A DNA stretch of 54,389 nucleotides, from assembly GCF_004923295.1 (NCBI RefSeq), contig NZ_CP039641.1:1-54389 (forward strand), read 5' to 3'. The notes beneath the pieces were generated by a model. It was not told where the DNA came from. It was given only the letters and a program-made list of their open reading frames with translations, and made no database searches. Each line of letters begins with the position of its first letter. The first letter of the stretch is position 1. The translations under genes were made by a program, and so were the position numbers. Shown here one piece after another: positions 42,690 through 49,747 of the stretch. Source of the stretch: Azospirillum sp. TSH100 (GTDB lineage Bacteria > Pseudomonadota > Alphaproteobacteria > Azospirillales > Azospirillaceae).

Positions 42690-43630
42690 CCACTGTGATC
42701 TGCACCAGCTGCTGCCGGATCGGGCCGCCCCCTCCCCCACCGTCGCTGTCCTGCTGTCCCGAGCGGCGCCCGATTGATCTGGCGCTGATCCCCCGCTCCA
42801 TTGCCAAGGCGATGACGGGGATCAGCTGGGCCAGCTTCACCGCCAACGCTTGGGGCGGCTGCACCGAACTGGCGGGCACCGCCGGGGCCAAGAGCGGTTG
42901 CGCCATCTGCTACGCTAGGACCTTCCTGGAGCGGAAGCACCTGGTGCGCTGGGGTGCCGGCGAGCGTCGGGTGCGCTTCGCCTCCTGGAGGGCGCGCGTC
43001 CTGCGCCTGGACCGCATGGCGCGGGAGACCGGCCTGCGCTTCAGCGTGTTCGCCTTTAGCCTGGCCGACTGGCTGGACCCGGAGGTGCCACCCGCCTGGC
43101 GCGAGGAGTTCTGCGCCATCGTTGAGGCCTGCACCCACCTGGACTGGCTGCTGCTGACCCACAGGCCGCACCTGGCGCGCAAGCTGGCGCCGCCGGCCTG
43201 GGTGGAGCGGTTGCCGGATCATGTCTGGCCCGGGGTGACGGTGGAGCACGCCACGCACGGATTCCGGCTGGCCCATCTGGCCGACGTGTGGGGCGACAGC
43301 GGTAGGCTGTGGGTGTCGGCCGAGCCGATCGGCGGCTCGCTCGCCGGCGTCGACCTGTCGATCGCCGCCTGCATCATCCTGGGCGGCGCCAGCAACACCA
43401 CGGATCCGGAGTGGGCACCGGCGCCGGAACACATCGGCGAGGTGCTCGAGGCCTACCCGGACCAGGTGCATTTCAAACAGTGGGGCGTGTTCGGCGCCGA
43501 CGGCGCCTTCCACGGCCGCAAGGAACGCGCCGGCCGGGCCTGGAACGGCGCGCAGTACGACTGGACCCCTTGGCCCCGCCATCGCGAGCTGCTGAAGGCT
43601 GCGGCGCAGGCCGAGCGGATGGCAGCCTGA
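42686..43630 (+). CDS. DUF5131 (phage Gp37/Gp68 family) protein
   Basis: A 314-residue protein of the family annotated as phage Gp37/Gp68. The iron-sulphur type cysteine pattern is GCTELAGTAGAKSGCAICYAR, given here by its three Cys at GGC, SGC and ICYA. FSVFAFSLADWLDP, LLLTHRP, VWPGVTVEH and WVSAEPIGGSL follow the family order. The family is thought to be radical-SAM-like, but its reaction is not established. An extra N-terminal Cys/Pro segment (CTSCCRIGPPPPPP) is unusual. Confidence 0.75.
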   Translation: MTTVICTSCCRIGPPPPPPSLSCCPERRPIDLALIPRSIAKAMTGISWASFTANAWGGCTELAGTAGAKSGCAICYARTFLERKHLVRWGAGERRVRFASWRARVLRLDRMARETGLRFSVFAFSLADWLDPEVPPAWREEFCAIVEACTHLDWLLLTHRPHLARKLAPPAWVERLPDHVWPGVTVEHATHGFRLAHLADVWGDSGRLWVSAEPIGGSLAGVDLSIAACIILGGASNTTDPEWAPAPEHIGEVLEAYPDQVHFKQWGVFGADGAFHGRKERAGRAWNGAQYDWTPWPRHRELLKAAAQAERMAA

Positions 43631-43914
43631 TGGGCGCGCTGCCACCGCCCGATTGGGTGCCGCCGCAAACGCCCATCGGGTACGACCGCTATGGTCCGGA
43701 TGCGGACCCGACGCTCCGCTTGGTCGAAGCCATCTCCGACGTGCTGCGCCGGCATGGTCCGATGACGGCCGACCAGGTGGGCATGGCTCTGGTCATCTAT
43801 GGCTACGGCCCGCTGCTCGAGCAGTTGGACGCCCCGCCACCCAAGCGCCGGCGTCTGCGGCGCAAACGCAACGGTCCCCGCTGGCGGCAGGCCCGCCTGC
43901 CGGGCATCAAATGA
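43630..43914 (+). CDS. Hypothetical protein (94 aa)
   Basis: ATG 43630 overlaps the DUF5131 stop. A helical centre (LRLVEAISDVLRRHGPMTADQVGMALVIYG) resembles a small winged-helix, followed by a very basic tail (PKRRRLRRKRNGPRWRQ). DNA or RNA binding is plausible. Confidence 0.5.
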   Translation: MGALPPPDWVPPQTPIGYDRYGPDADPTLRLVEAISDVLRRHGPMTADQVGMALVIYGYGPLLEQLDAPPPKRRRLRRKRNGPRWRQARLPGIK

Positions 43915-43923
43915 GAGGCATGA

Positions 43924-44199
43924 ATGGGTTCCCGTCGCCCCAATCCCCGCGTTGATACAGACCACCGTTCCATGGTTCTGGCCATCATCCGTGACCTTGG
44001 CGGCTGGGCCTTCCAACGGGAAATCGTCGGCGCAGCCGATGCACGGTGTAACGGAGATGGTCCCGGCCGCGCTGCCATTGCTGGCACGCTGCGCCGCTTG
44101 GTCAACGCCGGCACCATCGGCGCCACAACTGTCCTCCGACCGATCCGCTACCACTACCCGCCGGTCGGTGCGGTCCAACTTCCACTCGACCAGCAGTAA
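43924..44199 (+). CDS. Possible winged-helix protein (91 aa)
   Basis: A short protein with a winged-helix pattern: RSMVLAIIRDLGGWAFQREIVGAAD, then AAIAGTLRRLVNAGTIGATTV and a strand RPIRYHYPP. This suggests DNA binding. No family recognised. Confidence 0.5.
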   Translation: MGSRRPNPRVDTDHRSMVLAIIRDLGGWAFQREIVGAADARCNGDGPGRAAIAGTLRRLVNAGTIGATTVLRPIRYHYPPVGAVQLPLDQQ

Positions 44200-44212
44200 G
44201 GAGATCAGGGCT

Positions 44213-44407
44213 ATGAGCAAGGGATTGACGCGGCGCCGCGTGGCGCCTGCCGGCGTGGCGCAAAAAATCATGGAACGCCGCCGCGCGGCGGGGGTGCCGG
44301 TCAGCCAGCGGCGCCGCGGCTTGGTCACCGCTACGTGGGTTTCTGGTTACGCCAATCCTGCCGGCCGCAGAGACGATGCCGGCATCGCCACGGATCAGGA
44401 GGATTGA
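44213..44407 (+). CDS. Basic small protein (64 aa)
   Basis: ATG 44213 is preceded by AAGGAGATCAGG. Strongly basic (MSKGLTRRRVAPAGVAQKIMERRRAAGVPVSQRRRG, given by its start and end), which suggests nucleic-acid binding. No family recognised. Confidence 0.5.
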   Translation: MSKGLTRRRVAPAGVAQKIMERRRAAGVPVSQRRRGLVTATWVSGYANPAGRRDDAGIATDQED

Positions 44408-44408
44408 G

Positions 44409-44600
44409 ATGCAGATCGAGGTCACCACGACGACGGAGTCCGACGTGCCTACCCCGCTGGCGCAGCTGGGCCTGGCCATGGCGCATGTCACAGGCCTTGT
44501 GGACATCCTGCGAGAAGCCAATCCCGGCATCACCGTCGATGACGCGGTTGACCGGGCCGGCACTCTGGTGCGCGCGGTATGGGAGGAGATGCAGGGATAG
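44409..44600 (+). CDS. Hypothetical protein (63 aa)
   Basis: ATG 44409 follows the previous stop by one base. One long helix-rich segment (LAQLGLAMAHVTGLVDILREANPGITVDDAVDRAG, given by ends). It is the last gene before the partition operon. No family recognised. Confidence 0.5.
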   Translation: MQIEVTTTTESDVPTPLAQLGLAMAHVTGLVDILREANPGITVDDAVDRAGTLVRAVWEEMQG

Positions 44601-44650
44601 TGCCCCAGGTGAGGGGTTTGGACTTTTGCGATGGCACAACACAATAAATT

Positions 44651-44708
44651 CTTGAATTTATAAATTCGTGAATGTATAACCCCGTCAATCAACGAATTGA
44701 CGGGGTTA
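44651..44708. promoter_or_regulatory. Partition promoter/operator upstream of parA
   Basis: CTTGAATTTATAAATTCGTG at 44651-44670 is a dyad with the perfect core GAATTTATAAATTC, and 16 of its 20 bases match the palindrome at 45693-45712. TTGAAT (44652) and TATAAC (44675), 17 bases apart, form a likely sigma-70 promoter over it. A 12-bp perfect hairpin (TAACCCCGTCAA / TTGACGGGGTTA, 44677-44708) ends four bases before the parA ATG and could limit translation. The rest of 44601-44712 holds no gene. Confidence 0.65.
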
Positions 44709-44712
44709 CACG

Positions 44713-45351
44713 ATGAAGGTCCTCGCCGTCCACAGCCAGAAAGGCGGGTCGGGCAAAACCACTCTGAGCGCCCACTTGTCGGTGCAGGCCGCTCGCCTGG
44801 GACACCGCGTCCTGATCGTCGATCTCGATCCCCAGGAGTCGGTCCGCAAATGGTGGGACCGTCGCGTCGCCGATGACGTGACCTTATCGGTGAACCCGCC
44901 GGTTGCTGGCATCAAGGCAGCTGCGAAAGAACACGGGTGCGACCTGGTGGTGATCGACACCCCGCCCCGCTCGGCCGCCACCACGCTCGCTGCCCTGGAA
45001 CTGGCGCACCTGGTGCTGATCCCCTGCCGCCCTTCCATCGTAGACGTCGACGCGCTGGACAAGGTGGTCGAGTTGGTGGCCAGGGCACGGGCGAAGTCCA
45101 AGCATGCCGTGATCATCAACCATGCCCCAGCGCCGCGCGGTGTCATCCAGGCGGAAGCCGGTGTTGTCGCCGATAGCCGGTCAGCCATCGAGGCGCAGTT
45201 CAAACTGACCGTCGCGCCGACCGTTATCTGCGACCGAGCGGCCTTCCGGCATGCCATGAATGACGGTCGAGCCGTCGCCGAGTTCGAGCCGGCCGGGAAG
45301 GCCGCTGCCGAAATCAACTCCCTTTGGTCCTACATCCAGGAGCGCATCTGA
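44713..45351 (+). CDS. parA: ParA-type partition ATPase
   Basis: A 212-residue ATPase of the short ParA class (ParF-like). The deviant Walker A is KGGSGKTT at residues 10-17, with VDLDPQES and VIDTPPRS as further family motifs. Short ParA proteins lacking an N-terminal DNA-binding domain pair with small ribbon-helix-helix partners, which matches the next gene. It would segregate the element as a low-copy plasmid. The stop overlaps the next start by one base. Confidence 0.92.
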   Translation: MKVLAVHSQKGGSGKTTLSAHLSVQAARLGHRVLIVDLDPQESVRKWWDRRVADDVTLSVNPPVAGIKAAAKEHGCDLVVIDTPPRSAATTLAALELAHLVLIPCRPSIVDVDALDKVVELVARARAKSKHAVIINHAPAPRGVIQAEAGVVADSRSAIEAQFKLTVAPTVICDRAAFRHAMNDGRAVAEFEPAGKAAAEINSLWSYIQERI

Positions 45352-45674
45352 TGTCCAAGCGTACCAGCATCGCCGCTGCCGTCGTGCAGAAAAAGGCGCC
45401 GGTCTCCCCTGCCTCGGTCCCGGCCGAACCGGCGGCGCCAGCGAAGCGAGGCCGGCCGGCCGGCGCTGAGACCGTCCCCCACCAGGTGCGACTGCCCACG
45501 GCCGCGAAGGTGCAGCTGATGGGGCTGCGGGCCGAGCTGACGGAGGCATATGGCCGGAATGTCCAGGAGCAGGACCTCCTGCGTCTGGCCGTGGACATGA
45601 TGTTCGAGCGCTTCGGCAAGCCGCCGATCGCCGGCGCCCCCGAGTTCCTGCTGGCCCCGCCGGAACATGATTAA
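45351..45674 (+). CDS. Small partition partner (ParG/ParB-like, ribbon-helix-helix)
   Basis: A 107-residue protein coupled to parA. A basic, disordered N-terminus (KRTSIAAAVVQKKAPVS; PAKRGRPAG) is followed by a ribbon-helix-helix-like fold: strand VPHQVRLPTAAK, helices VQLMGLRAELTEAYG and VQEQDLLRLAVDMMFERFG. This organisation matches centromere-binding partners of short ParA proteins, whose flexible N-terminus stimulates the ATPase. The similar palindromes on both sides of the operon are the likely binding sites. Confidence 0.7.
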   Translation: MSKRTSIAAAVVQKKAPVSPASVPAEPAAPAKRGRPAGAETVPHQVRLPTAAKVQLMGLRAELTEAYGRNVQEQDLLRLAVDMMFERFGKPPIAGAPEFLLAPPEHD

Positions 45675-45692
45675 TCTGTTAATTCGCCAATT

Positions 45693-45712
45693 CGTGAATT
45701 TACAAATTCACG
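45693..45712. promoter_or_regulatory. Perfect 20-bp palindrome between par genes and repA
   Basis: CGTGAATTT-AC-AAATTCACG, related to the dyad at 44651. AATTCG half-sites flank it (45681, 45689, and TTCGTA at 45715). Candidate parS or operator site of the partition partner, possibly also controlling repA. Confidence 0.65.
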
Positions 45713-45736
45713 GGTTCGTAAAGGGATAAATTCATT

Positions 45737-46630
45737 ATGGCCCGACGCTCCACCCGCTCCGCTCCCGACCAGATGGATTTGTTCGTCGCCCTGGCCGTCG
45801 ACGTCCCGCTGCGGGACGTCCGCGACACCATGGAGCGGCCGTTCTTCAGCCTGTCGAAGTCACCGCGTGGGAAGCCGATCGAGTACGAGGTGGGCGACGC
45901 CAAGGTGATCGTGCGGGCGCCGGAAGACGTCGGCATCGCCACGATCTGGGACGCCGACATCCTGATCTGGGCGGCGAGCCAGATCACCGAGGCGATCAAC
46001 CGCGGGCTGGCGGTGTCTCCGGTCCTGAGAGCGCCGGCCTATCAGATTTTGCGGGCGATCCACCGACCCACGGGCGGCGAGGATTACGGCCGCTTGCGGG
46101 ATGCGCTGCGCCGTCTTAACGCGACCTATGTGGAGACCACAATCCGATCAAAGGGCAAGCCCACGGGCTTCACCTGGCTGTCACGCTGGACCGAGGACCC
46201 CCAGCCGGATGGCCGATCCTTTTTCACCGTCGAATTGCCCGGTTGGTTCTTCGATGGTGTGGTTGCGCAAGGGGGCGTGCTCCGGATCGATCCTCGCTAT
46301 TTCGACCTCACAGGGGGCATTGAGCGCTGGATGTACCGGGTTGCTCGAAAGCATGCGGGCAACCAGTCGGCCGGCTGGCCGCTGTCGATGAAGGCGCTGT
46401 ACCAGAAATCGGGATCGACCCAGAGGCTGAGTGACTTTGCCCGACAGGTCCGCGCTGTGGTCGAGGCGAACCAGCTGCCGGAATACTGGCTGACGCTGGA
46501 TAAGCAAGGGAAGGAGGAGATCGTTCACATGGTGCGTCGATCCTTCCTCGCCTTGGACCATCCCGGCTACGAAAGGGGAGGGGACTCGGCGGATCACCCG
46601 CAAGCCCTATCCACAGGCGTTTCGGGTTAA
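45737..46630 (+). CDS. repA: Plasmid replication initiator RepA (RPA family)
   Basis: A 297-residue initiator of the plasmid replication initiator A type. Family features include MDLFVALAVDVPLRDVRDTMERPFFSLSK (by its ends), DADILIWAASQI, LRRLNATYVETTI and a C-terminal helical region with WMYRVARKHAG and FARQVRAV. It should bind the iterons that follow the gene and one inverted copy that lies inside its own 3-prime end. This gene marks the element as able to replicate as a plasmid. Confidence 0.87.
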   Translation: MARRSTRSAPDQMDLFVALAVDVPLRDVRDTMERPFFSLSKSPRGKPIEYEVGDAKVIVRAPEDVGIATIWDADILIWAASQITEAINRGLAVSPVLRAPAYQILRAIHRPTGGEDYGRLRDALRRLNATYVETTIRSKGKPTGFTWLSRWTEDPQPDGRSFFTVELPGWFFDGVVAQGGVLRIDPRYFDLTGGIERWMYRVARKHAGNQSAGWPLSMKALYQKSGSTQRLSDFARQVRAVVEANQLPEYWLTLDKQGKEEIVHMVRRSFLALDHPGYERGGDSADHPQALSTGVSG

Positions 46631-46826
46631 GAGAGTTAAATAGAGAAGAAGTTAAGAAGTTAAGGGATGAAATCGCCTTTTCTAGTCAATGGCTTAGTAA
46701 TGTTCTGTGCGGGTGATCCGCCGCGATTCGCGCGGGTGATCCGCCGATAGAAGGTGCGGGTGATCCGCCGATAGGACTGCGGGTGATCCGCCGATAGCTT
46801 CCACAGGCTGCTGGGATTTACCCACA
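46588..46826. other. Plasmid replication origin with iterons
   Basis: Four direct copies of GCGGGTGATCCGCCG start at 46709, 46732, 46756 and 46779 (period 23-24). An inverted copy, GGCGGATCACCCGC, is at 46588-46601 inside repA. DnaA-box-like sites CTATCCACA (46607) and TTACCCACA (46818), each one base from TTATCCACA, flank the set. An AT-rich stretch with repeated GAAGTTAA (about 46628-46667) is a candidate unwinding element. No gene lies between 46631 and 46837. Confidence 0.85.
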
Positions 46827-46837
46827 GGGGGGATTGA

Positions 46838-47263
46838 ATGGCCGCGTCGGCTGACGAAAGACCACCGTTGACCGATAAGTATGGTCGGCGGTTGGCAAAG
46901 ACCATAAAGCGGGAGTATGGGGTTCGCTACACGCAAGCCTTGGATATTGTGGCGATCCAGTACGGATACACGAACTGGCAGGACGCGCAGAAGGCATTTT
47001 CGTCTACGGATACGTCGAAATGGTTCGCGAAGCGGCTTGCCCGGAAAGAAAAGACAAAGAAGCGGTTACAGCTTCGTTCCGAACAGAAATTAGTGCTCCG
47101 CATTCAAGAAGGGCGCGAGCGCTTTGCAAAGGAAGGTCAAGGCGCGTCACCGCTGTGGCGGTACCGTTCTCCCATTGCGCGGATGCGGATGGGGGAAAAA
47201 TGGGTGCCGGTCGACCAGTTGGCGGCAACCGTAGTGATCTTTCCGAAGTCAGATGAACCATGA
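46838..47263 (+). CDS. Hypothetical protein after the origin (141 aa)
   Basis: A basic protein with a pattern shared by small plasmid proteins: LAKTIKREYGVRYTQALDIVAIQYGYTNWQDAQKAF, given by its ends. It has a lower GC content than its neighbours (many A/T-ending codons), which suggests separate ancestry. The middle is very basic (KRLARKEKTKKRLQLR). Function unknown. Confidence 0.6.
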   Translation: MAASADERPPLTDKYGRRLAKTIKREYGVRYTQALDIVAIQYGYTNWQDAQKAFSSTDTSKWFAKRLARKEKTKKRLQLRSEQKLVLRIQEGRERFAKEGQGASPLWRYRSPIARMRMGEKWVPVDQLAATVVIFPKSDEP

Positions 47264-47306
47264 CGCGGTATGTGGAGCGGCATGGGCCGCTGTCGGGAGG
47301 GGCAGG

Positions 47307-47486
47307 ATGGCCAGGGCGGCGAAGACCGAGAAGATGATGGTGCGGTTCCGGCCGGAGGTGCGCGCCCTGCTGGCCGAGCTGGCGGCGGCGGACAGCCGCT
47401 CGATGGCGGGGGAGCTGGAGGCGCTGATCCGGGCGGAGGCCCGGCGCCGCGGGCTGGCCGGCGCGGACGAGGGCGGGGCGGGCTGA
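47307..47486 (+). CDS. Arc-type ribbon-helix-helix protein (59 aa)
   Basis: ATG 47307 follows GGAGGGG. The strand KMMVRFRPEVRALLAELA and helix SRSMAGELEALIRAEARRRG are typical of Arc/MetJ-like ribbon-helix-helix repressors. It could control copy number, partition or the adjacent toxin-antitoxin promoter. The upstream in-frame start near 47253 overlaps the previous gene and is less likely. Confidence 0.6.
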   Translation: MARAAKTEKMMVRFRPEVRALLAELAAADSRSMAGELEALIRAEARRRGLAGADEGGAG

Positions 47487-47851
47487 CCCGGCCGCGCCGG
47501 TGCAGCGCGGTTGCATTTGTCCATGTTCCATAATCGCTGTTCCGCGGCCGGGTTGTGGGGCGGTAAGCGCCTGATTTCGCACGCCTTCGCGCGGGACGGG
47601 AAATTATGAAATCCGCCCCGGCCGGCCCGGACTCAAGATGTGGTAGGGCAGGGCCGGAAACCCGGCGTCCCCCGGTTGAATCCGCCCGCCCCACCGGAGG
47701 GGTCGAAGCGGACCCGCCGGTCGAGGCCGAAAACCACCCGCATGACGGGAAACGCCTTGCAGCAGGATGCAACCGCGTCTAAAGTCGGCCCACGGCCCAG
47801 GGACGGCCCGAGTTTAAAATGGCTCCGCCGCCATCTTAAAAGTCCCACCAC

Positions 47852-47873
47852 AGGGGCGCCTCCGGGCGCCCCT
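47852..47873 (+). terminator. Strong GC hairpin upstream of the toxin promoter
   Basis: AGGGGCGCC-TCCG-GGCGCCCCT, nine perfect pairs and a four-base loop. The following sequence has no long T tract, so it may be Rho-assisted; it would insulate the toxin-antitoxin promoter from upstream reading. Confidence 0.55.
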
Positions 47874-47901
47874 TGGCGTTTCCGGACCCTGCCCAAGATA
47901 G

Positions 47902-47954
47902 TACGGGCAGCCCGTATTTTCCCTGTTGACGCCTGTACGGATTGCCCGTACTAT
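47902..47954 (+). promoter_or_regulatory. Operator-flanked sigma-70 promoter of the brnT/brnA module
   Basis: TTGACG (47926) and TACTAT (47949) are 17 bases apart. Two dyads surround them: TACGGG-CAG-CCCGTA at 47902-47916, and GTACGG-ATTGC-CCGTAC at 47935-47951 overlapping the -10. The outer TAGTACGGGCA and TGCCCGTACTA also form a long-range inverted repeat. This is the usual autoregulation layout of toxin-antitoxin operons. Confidence 0.8.
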
Positions 47955-47979
47955 GGGCGCATCAACACAGGGGGGCGGG

Positions 47980-48234
47980 ATGTACTGCTGGGACGACGCC
48001 AAGAACGAGACCAACAAGGAAAAGCACGGCATCGCCTTCGCCGCCGCCGCCCTGGTCTTCGAAGGCCTCGTCACCGAAGTCCACGACACCCGCACCACCT
48101 ACGAGACCCGCATCAACGCCTACGGCCTTATCGACGGCCGGCTGTTCGTCTGCACCTACACCCCCCGCTGCGGCTGGCGCCACATCATCAGCCTGCGCAA
48201 GGCCAACAAGAGAGAGGTGAAACACTATGGGTAA
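47980..48234 (+). CDS. brnT: BrnT-type toxin (DUF497)
   Basis: An 84-residue toxin with the family pattern: WDDAKNETNKEKHGIAFAAA, LVFEG, TRTTYETRINAYGLIDGRLFVCTYT (by ends) and RHIISLRKANKREVKHY. BrnT is a RelE-like ribonuclease that halts translation. ATG 47980 sits 25 bases after the -10 and close to the expected transcript start. The gene overlaps the antitoxin start by eight bases. On a plasmid-like element it would act as an addiction module. Confidence 0.85.
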   Translation: MYCWDDAKNETNKEKHGIAFAAAALVFEGLVTEVHDTRTTYETRINAYGLIDGRLFVCTYTPRCGWRHIISLRKANKREVKHYG

Positions 48235-48610
48235 GACCACCCTCACCGACGCCGAACGCGCCGCCGCCATGGCGGCCATCGACTGGAAGCGCATCGACGC
48301 CATGACGGACGAGGACATCGCCCGCCAGATCGCCGAGAACCCCGACGCCGCCCCCGACCTGTCCGACGCCCCGCCCGAGCTGATCCACCCGGTCCACCCG
48401 CCCGGCGGCGTCAACGTCCGCGGCATCCGCGCCAAGTTCAACCTCACCCAGCGCCAGTTCGCCGACCGCTTCGGCTTCCCCCTCGGCTCGCTGCGCGATT
48501 GGGAACAGGGCCGCTACCAGCCCGACCCCGCCACCCAGACCCTGCTCTTCGTGATCGAGCGGGATCCGGAGCTGGTGGCCACCGTGGTGGCGCAGCGCAA
48601 CGCCGCCTGA
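48227..48610 (+). CDS. Antitoxin (BrnA-like N-terminus with XRE-type HTH)
   Basis: A 127-residue partner. The first half, DWKRIDAMTDEDIARQI, resembles the BrnA toxin-binding part; the second half is a helix-turn-helix (IRAKFNLTQRQFADRFGFPLGSLRDWEQG) given by ends, which would bind the dyads around the promoter. Start ATG 48227 overlaps brnT. The HTH is of the HigA/XRE kind, whereas classic BrnA uses a ribbon-helix-helix, so the label is approximate. Confidence 0.75.
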   Translation: MGKTTLTDAERAAAMAAIDWKRIDAMTDEDIARQIAENPDAAPDLSDAPPELIHPVHPPGGVNVRGIRAKFNLTQRQFADRFGFPLGSLRDWEQGRYQPDPATQTLLFVIERDPELVATVVAQRNAA

Positions 48611-48626
48611 CCGGAGGAGGCCGACC

Positions 48627-49529
48627 ATGGACCTGATGCGCCTGCCCGCCAGCCCGGATCAAACCACCCGCCGGCTGGTGCTGCTCTTCCAGTCGGTGTC
48701 GGCCGAGCTGGCCGACCGCCTCGCCGGCGCCGCCGCGGCGCGCGAGGTCCTGCCCCTCACCGTCGCCTACCAGCCGCCGGCGGACGAATACGCCGCCGCC
48801 GGCTGGACGGTCACCGCCTTCCTATCCGACGGCACCAAGCTGCCCGTCCGCTGGATGACGCGGCCGGCCTTCAGCGACGCCGATACCAGCCTGCCCCTGC
48901 CGCTGCACACCACCCAGCGTCGCGGGGTCGCCCATGAACCGGAGGTGATGGAGCGGCTGGTCAGCGACGTCAGCGGGCACGCCCGGCTGCGCCTGGTGGC
49001 GGCCCACCTCGACCCCGCGAAACGGTCGATGTTCCGCGCCGGCGAGACGCGCTCGGGCTTCGTGCTGGTGGAGTGCGAAGGCACCCCCTGGGCGCCCTGG
49101 CGCCGGCCGGGCAAGGCCGAGATGCCGCGCGGGACGCACCCCGTCTATCACGATGGCCACTTCCTCGGCCGGGCCGCCGTCGAAGGCGGCGCCGCCCGGG
49201 TGGCCGCCGCCCAGCCCTTCGCCCCGCGCGCCGATCACGGCTGGCGGCTGATCGAGACGCCGATCGGCAAGCTGTGGGTGGTGCGGCCGCCCGACGACAT
49301 CGCCCACCGCATCCGCGAGGTGCGGCGCGATCTGGTGCCCTTCCATGACCGGCTGGACGAGCTGGCCAAGCTGGACCTGTCGGAGGAGCCGGCGCGCACC
49401 GAAGGGCTGATCGAGGAGATCGAGCAGCTGGCTGCCCGCGTCGACGCGCTGCGCGCCGCCGCCCGCCTGCCGCCTGCCGCCCAGACGCGGCAAGTCGGGA
49501 AAGCCGTCGTGAGAAAGGGGAGACACTGA
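48627..49529 (+). CDS. Hypothetical protein (300 aa)
   Basis: Starts after GGAGGAGG. An N-terminal helical part, a strand-rich middle (GWTVTAFLSDGTKLPVRWMTRPAF; RSGFVLVECEGTPWAPWRRPG) and a C-terminal coiled-coil-like segment (IREVRRDLVPFHDRLDELAKLD, IEEIEQLAARVDALRA). No family recognised. It leads a tight string of genes to 50937, each overlapping or touching the next. Confidence 0.55.
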   Translation: MDLMRLPASPDQTTRRLVLLFQSVSAELADRLAGAAAAREVLPLTVAYQPPADEYAAAGWTVTAFLSDGTKLPVRWMTRPAFSDADTSLPLPLHTTQRRGVAHEPEVMERLVSDVSGHARLRLVAAHLDPAKRSMFRAGETRSGFVLVECEGTPWAPWRRPGKAEMPRGTHPVYHDGHFLGRAAVEGGAARVAAAQPFAPRADHGWRLIETPIGKLWVVRPPDDIAHRIREVRRDLVPFHDRLDELAKLDLSEEPARTEGLIEEIEQLAARVDALRAAARLPPAAQTRQVGKAVVRKGRH

Positions 49530-49747
49530 TGGAGATGTACGGCATCCGGGGCATCCCGGCCGGCGCCACGATCCCGACCATCGCGATGCGGGTGCAGGCG
49601 CCCACCGCCGAGCGCGCCCACGCCCTCGCCGCCGCCCGCCCGATCGCCGCTGGCCTGCGCCTCGAGGTGATCCATATCGGCGGCGCCCAGGACGAGGAGA
49701 CGGTGCGCTACGAAGGCCCCTGGCCCTGGCCGGATCGGGCGACCTGA
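49529..49747 (+). CDS. Hypothetical protein (72 aa)
   Basis: Coupled to both neighbours by one-base overlaps (TGATG type). Strand-rich with a helical AERAHALAAARPIAAGL; resembles a small ferredoxin-like fold (TIAMRVQAP ... RLEVIHIGGAQD). Unknown function. Confidence 0.5.
   Translation: MEMYGIRGIPAGATIPTIAMRVQAPTAERAHALAAARPIAAGLRLEVIHIGGAQDEETVRYEGPWPWPDRAT

Larger units (their letters stand above)
47487..47979. other. Non-coding region before the toxin-antitoxin genes
   Basis: About 490 bases with no convincing gene. Contents in order: an AT-rich patch with CCATAATCG (about 47523), an inverted repeat AAAATGGC/GCCAT(C)TT around 47814-47841, a strong terminator-like hairpin at 47852 and the toxin promoter at 47902-47954. 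Confidence 0.5.

Noticed and set aside
46709..46793. The regular repeats after repA as a CRISPR array
   Set aside because: Repeats are 15 bases with 8-9 base intervals that are partly conserved, beside an initiator gene and DnaA-like boxes; these are iterons. No cas genes are present.
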